Origin: Armatimonadota bacterium
GTDB lineage: Bacteria > Armatimonadota > JAAZEB01
Direction: 5' to 3'
Assembly: GCA_012841485.1 (NCBI GenBank)
Contig: DUUU01000093.1
Coordinates: 1-6,694 of the forward strand
DNA: 6,694 bases
Notes under the pieces: generated by a model
The model's input: only the letters and a program-made list of their open reading frames with translations
Database searches by the model: none
Told to the model about the DNA's origin: nothing
Shown here: positions 5,830 to 6,694 of the stretch, piece by piece
Position numbering within the stretch: position 1 is the stretch's first letter
Layout: every line of letters begins with the position of its first letter
Made by a program: the position numbers and the translations under genes

Positions 5830-5858
5830 ATTATCTCATTCCTGAGCGGATGAGGTAA
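5830..5858 (-). promoter_or_regulatory. Candidate promoter of flpD
   Basis: Read leftward, the -10 is GATAAT (5830-5835) preceded by TGA, an extended -10 arrangement. A weak -35, TTACCT (5853-5858), lies 17 bp away. The start of transcription would be near 5823, about 32 nt before the ATG. The shared 16-bp motif (5881-5896) would be centred near -66, an activator-like position. Confidence 0.5.
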
Positions 5859-5880
5859 TGGGTTATTGGACCCAGCGCTC

Positions 5881-5896
5881 CTAGGCCAATAGTCCT
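5881..5896. promoter_or_regulatory. 16-bp motif upstream of flpD, shared with flpC
   Basis: CTAGGCCAATAGTCCT, matching the flpC copy (3687-3702) at 14 of 16 positions. It overlaps one base of the palindrome at 5896-5911. TATTGG (5864-5869) and the CCAATA inside this motif (5886-5891) also form an inverted pair. Confidence 0.45.
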
Positions 5897-5911
5897 ATGC
5901 CCACGGGCATA
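5896..5911. promoter_or_regulatory. Operator-like palindrome
   Basis: TATGCCC (5896-5902) and GGGCATA (5905-5911) form a perfect 7-bp inverted repeat with a 2-bp centre. This geometry is more typical of a dimeric regulator site than of an RNA hairpin. It lies between the flpD promoter and a TATAAA hexamer at 5940-5945. No regulator gene is in the window. Confidence 0.4.
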
Positions 5912-5951
5912 AGGATCACGCGGGCGTAGGCAGCACGGATATAAACGTCCG

Positions 5952-6140
5952 CACTGCGTGTGGGCGAAGCCCTGCGAGCTGCTGGGGCTATGTTCGCCGG
6001 CAATCTAGGCAGGCGGGCGCGGGGGCGGCGGAGGCCCGTAGGACCTTTGCTGGGATGGGAAGGCCCGCCCTTACCCATCCGCGTCGGTCCTCCATCCGTG
6101 GTATCCCCGGCCCGCGCGCCTGTCGGCGCGCGCCGCAGTG
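5952..6140 (+). ncRNA. Candidate branched structured RNA or structured leader
   Basis: CACTGCG (5952-5958) is complementary to CGCAGTG (6134-6140) and encloses four local helices. GGCGA/TCGCC plus AGCCC/GGGCT lies in 5963-5998. CGGGC/GCCCG lies in 6014-6038. GGATGGGAAGG pairs with CCTT-A-CCCATCC (6053-6080, one bulged A), inside an outer AGGACC/GGTCCT pair (6040-6091). CGCGCGCC/GGCGCGCG flanks the TGTC loop (6113-6132). TATAAA at 5940-5945 would start transcription near 5952, but no -35 is seen. No known RNA family is recognised, the strand is uncertain, and GC-rich DNA yields chance helices. No U-rich terminator follows. Confidence 0.25.
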
Positions 6141-6145
6141 AAGGC

Positions 6146-6174
6146 TTGGCGAGTGCAGGCAGGCATGGTATAGT
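6146..6174 (+). promoter_or_regulatory. Promoter of the GT87-like gene
   Basis: The -35 TTGGCG (6146-6151) and -10 TATAGT (6169-6174) are 17 bp apart, and TGG just before the -10 gives an extended -10. Transcription would begin near 6181, leaving a leader of about 67 nt before GTG 6248. A second overlapping TATAGT lies at 6174-6179. Confidence 0.7.
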
Positions 6175-6233
6175 ATAGTTGGCGCCAGGCGGGACGGAGG
6201 CGCGCCGGTTGGTCAGATCCTCAAGCGCCGTGC

Positions 6234-6238
6234 GGAGG
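6234..6238 (+). promoter_or_regulatory. Ribosome-binding site deciding the GTG start of the GT87-like gene
   Basis: GGAGG ends 9 nt before GTG 6248. Other in-frame starts (TTG 6179, GTG 6230) lack a comparable site. Confidence 0.65.
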
Positions 6239-6247
6239 GCTCGTGGT

Positions 6248-6694
6248 GTGAAAGCAAAGGCAGGTGAGGTGAGGCAGCAGTGTCTGGCGCGCGTGGGGAA
6301 AATCACCGCGCTCGCTCTCGTGTTGGCCGGTCTCGTTTGGCAAGGGACGCGCACCCCGGCACTCGTTGATCCCTCGGCAGGAGACTACGAAGCCTATTGG
6401 ATGGCAGCGCGCCTGCTTCTCACAGGAGGCAACCCCTACGATCTGGATGCGGTTGCCGCCTTGCAGGGCGTGCCACCCCTCCAAAACGGAAGCGTGAAGG
6501 TCGCCTGGAATCCCCCCTGGGCTCTGGCGGTGATGCTTCCTTTCGGGCTCGTGGAATTTCCGTTGAGCCGCATGCTTTGGTTTCTCCTCATGGTGGCGGT
6601 TCTCTTCGCGAGCACGAGCGTTTTCTGGCTACGCGACGGTGGCCCGCTCTCGCGGCGCTGGGTAGCGGCGCTCCTCTGTATCCTCTTCCCGCCA
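6248..6694 (+). CDS. GT87/DUF2029-type membrane glycosyltransferase, 5' part
   Basis: 149 codons from GTG 6248; the open frame continues past the right edge, so most of the protein is missing. After a basic N-terminus (MKAKAGEVRQ), a first membrane segment lies at about 19-33. The first external loop then has GDYEAYW (45-51), with Asp46 at the position of the family's catalytic acid, followed by LLLTGGNPYD (56-65) and VAWNPPWAL (85-93). This D-x-x-x-Y-W, GGNPYD and WNPPW series is what I recognise from GT87/DUF2029 polyprenyl-phosphate-sugar-dependent mannosyltransferase-like proteins. More membrane segments follow at about 108-127 and 137-149. The enzyme would move a sugar from a lipid carrier at the outer face of the membrane. 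It has its own promoter; the acceptor is unknown. Confidence 0.85.
   Translation, partial: MKAKAGEVRQQCLARVGKITALALVLAGLVWQGTRTPALVDPSAGDYEAYWMAARLLLTGGNPYDLDAVAALQGVPPLQNGSVKVAWNPPWALAVMLPFGLVEFPLSRMLWFLLMVAVLFASTSVFWLRDGGPLSRRWVAALLCILFPP

Larger units (their letters stand above)
5792..6247. other. Long non-coding region between flpD and GT87-like gene
   Basis: About 456 bp without a supportable gene. It holds, left to right, the flpD promoter, the shared motif, a palindrome, a hairpin-rich block (5952-6140) and the promoter and leader of the right-hand gene. Open frames here on the minus strand show no recognisable protein sequence and would run antisense to the GT87-like gene. Confidence 0.6.

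Noticed and set aside
5881..6354. Minus-strand open frame of 157 codons in the intergenic region
   Set aside because: No ribosome site or domain was recognised; it overlaps the palindrome, the hairpins and the start of the GT87-like gene.

Overview
The window is a GC-rich bacterial chromosomal segment with no tRNA, rRNA, CRISPR array or transposase. The lineage cannot be fixed from the sequence. Short class III (Flp, type IVb) prepilins with a G|QTLVEY cleavage site, GT-C membrane glycosyltransferases and sigma70-type promoters would fit Chloroflexota, Armatimonadota or a similar GC-rich phylum; this is a tentative inference.

Layout. (1) 1-1046, minus: a PHP-domain metal-dependent phosphoesterase whose 3' end lies beyond the left edge. 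(2) 1047-1516: a divergent intergenic region with a near-consensus promoter (TTGACT-17 bp-TATAAT) and a leader of about 160 nt. It serves (3) 1517-2767, plus: a stand-alone AAA ATPase with a C-terminal coiled coil and a hydrophobic tail. A GC-rich hairpin follows. (4) 2874-3603, minus: three tandem Flp prepilin genes (called flpC, flpB, flpA here in order of transcription). flpB and flpC form a 218-bp-period tandem duplication. (5) 3883-5400, plus: a polytopic GT-C-like membrane protein with a C-terminal soluble domain. (6) 5609-5791, minus: a fourth Flp prepilin (flpD), convergent with (5). (7) 5792-6247: a long non-coding stretch with the flpD promoter, several inverted repeats that could fold into one branched RNA, and an extended -10 promoter. 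That promoter serves (8) 6248-6694, plus: the N-terminal part of a GT87/DUF2029-type GT-C glycosyltransferase, cut by the right edge.

How the parts relate. The four prepilins are the clearest theme. All have a 14-residue leader ending in EEEG, an identical QTLVEY processing site and one hydrophobic helix. No Tad secretion ATPase, prepilin peptidase, secretin or platform protein is in the window, so export and assembly must be encoded elsewhere. Two membrane glycosyltransferase-like genes interleaved with the pilin genes suggest, without proof, surface glycan or glycoprotein work. The PHP and AAA genes are divergent neighbours with no evident mechanistic link to the pilins.

The best leads are: a 16-bp motif shared at matching positions upstream of flpC and flpD; a 75-bp block identical at nucleotide level between flpC and flpD; shared downstream elements at flpB and flpD; and the hairpin-rich non-coding region at about 5.95-6.14 kb. 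I do not see a clear-cut new multi-gene system.
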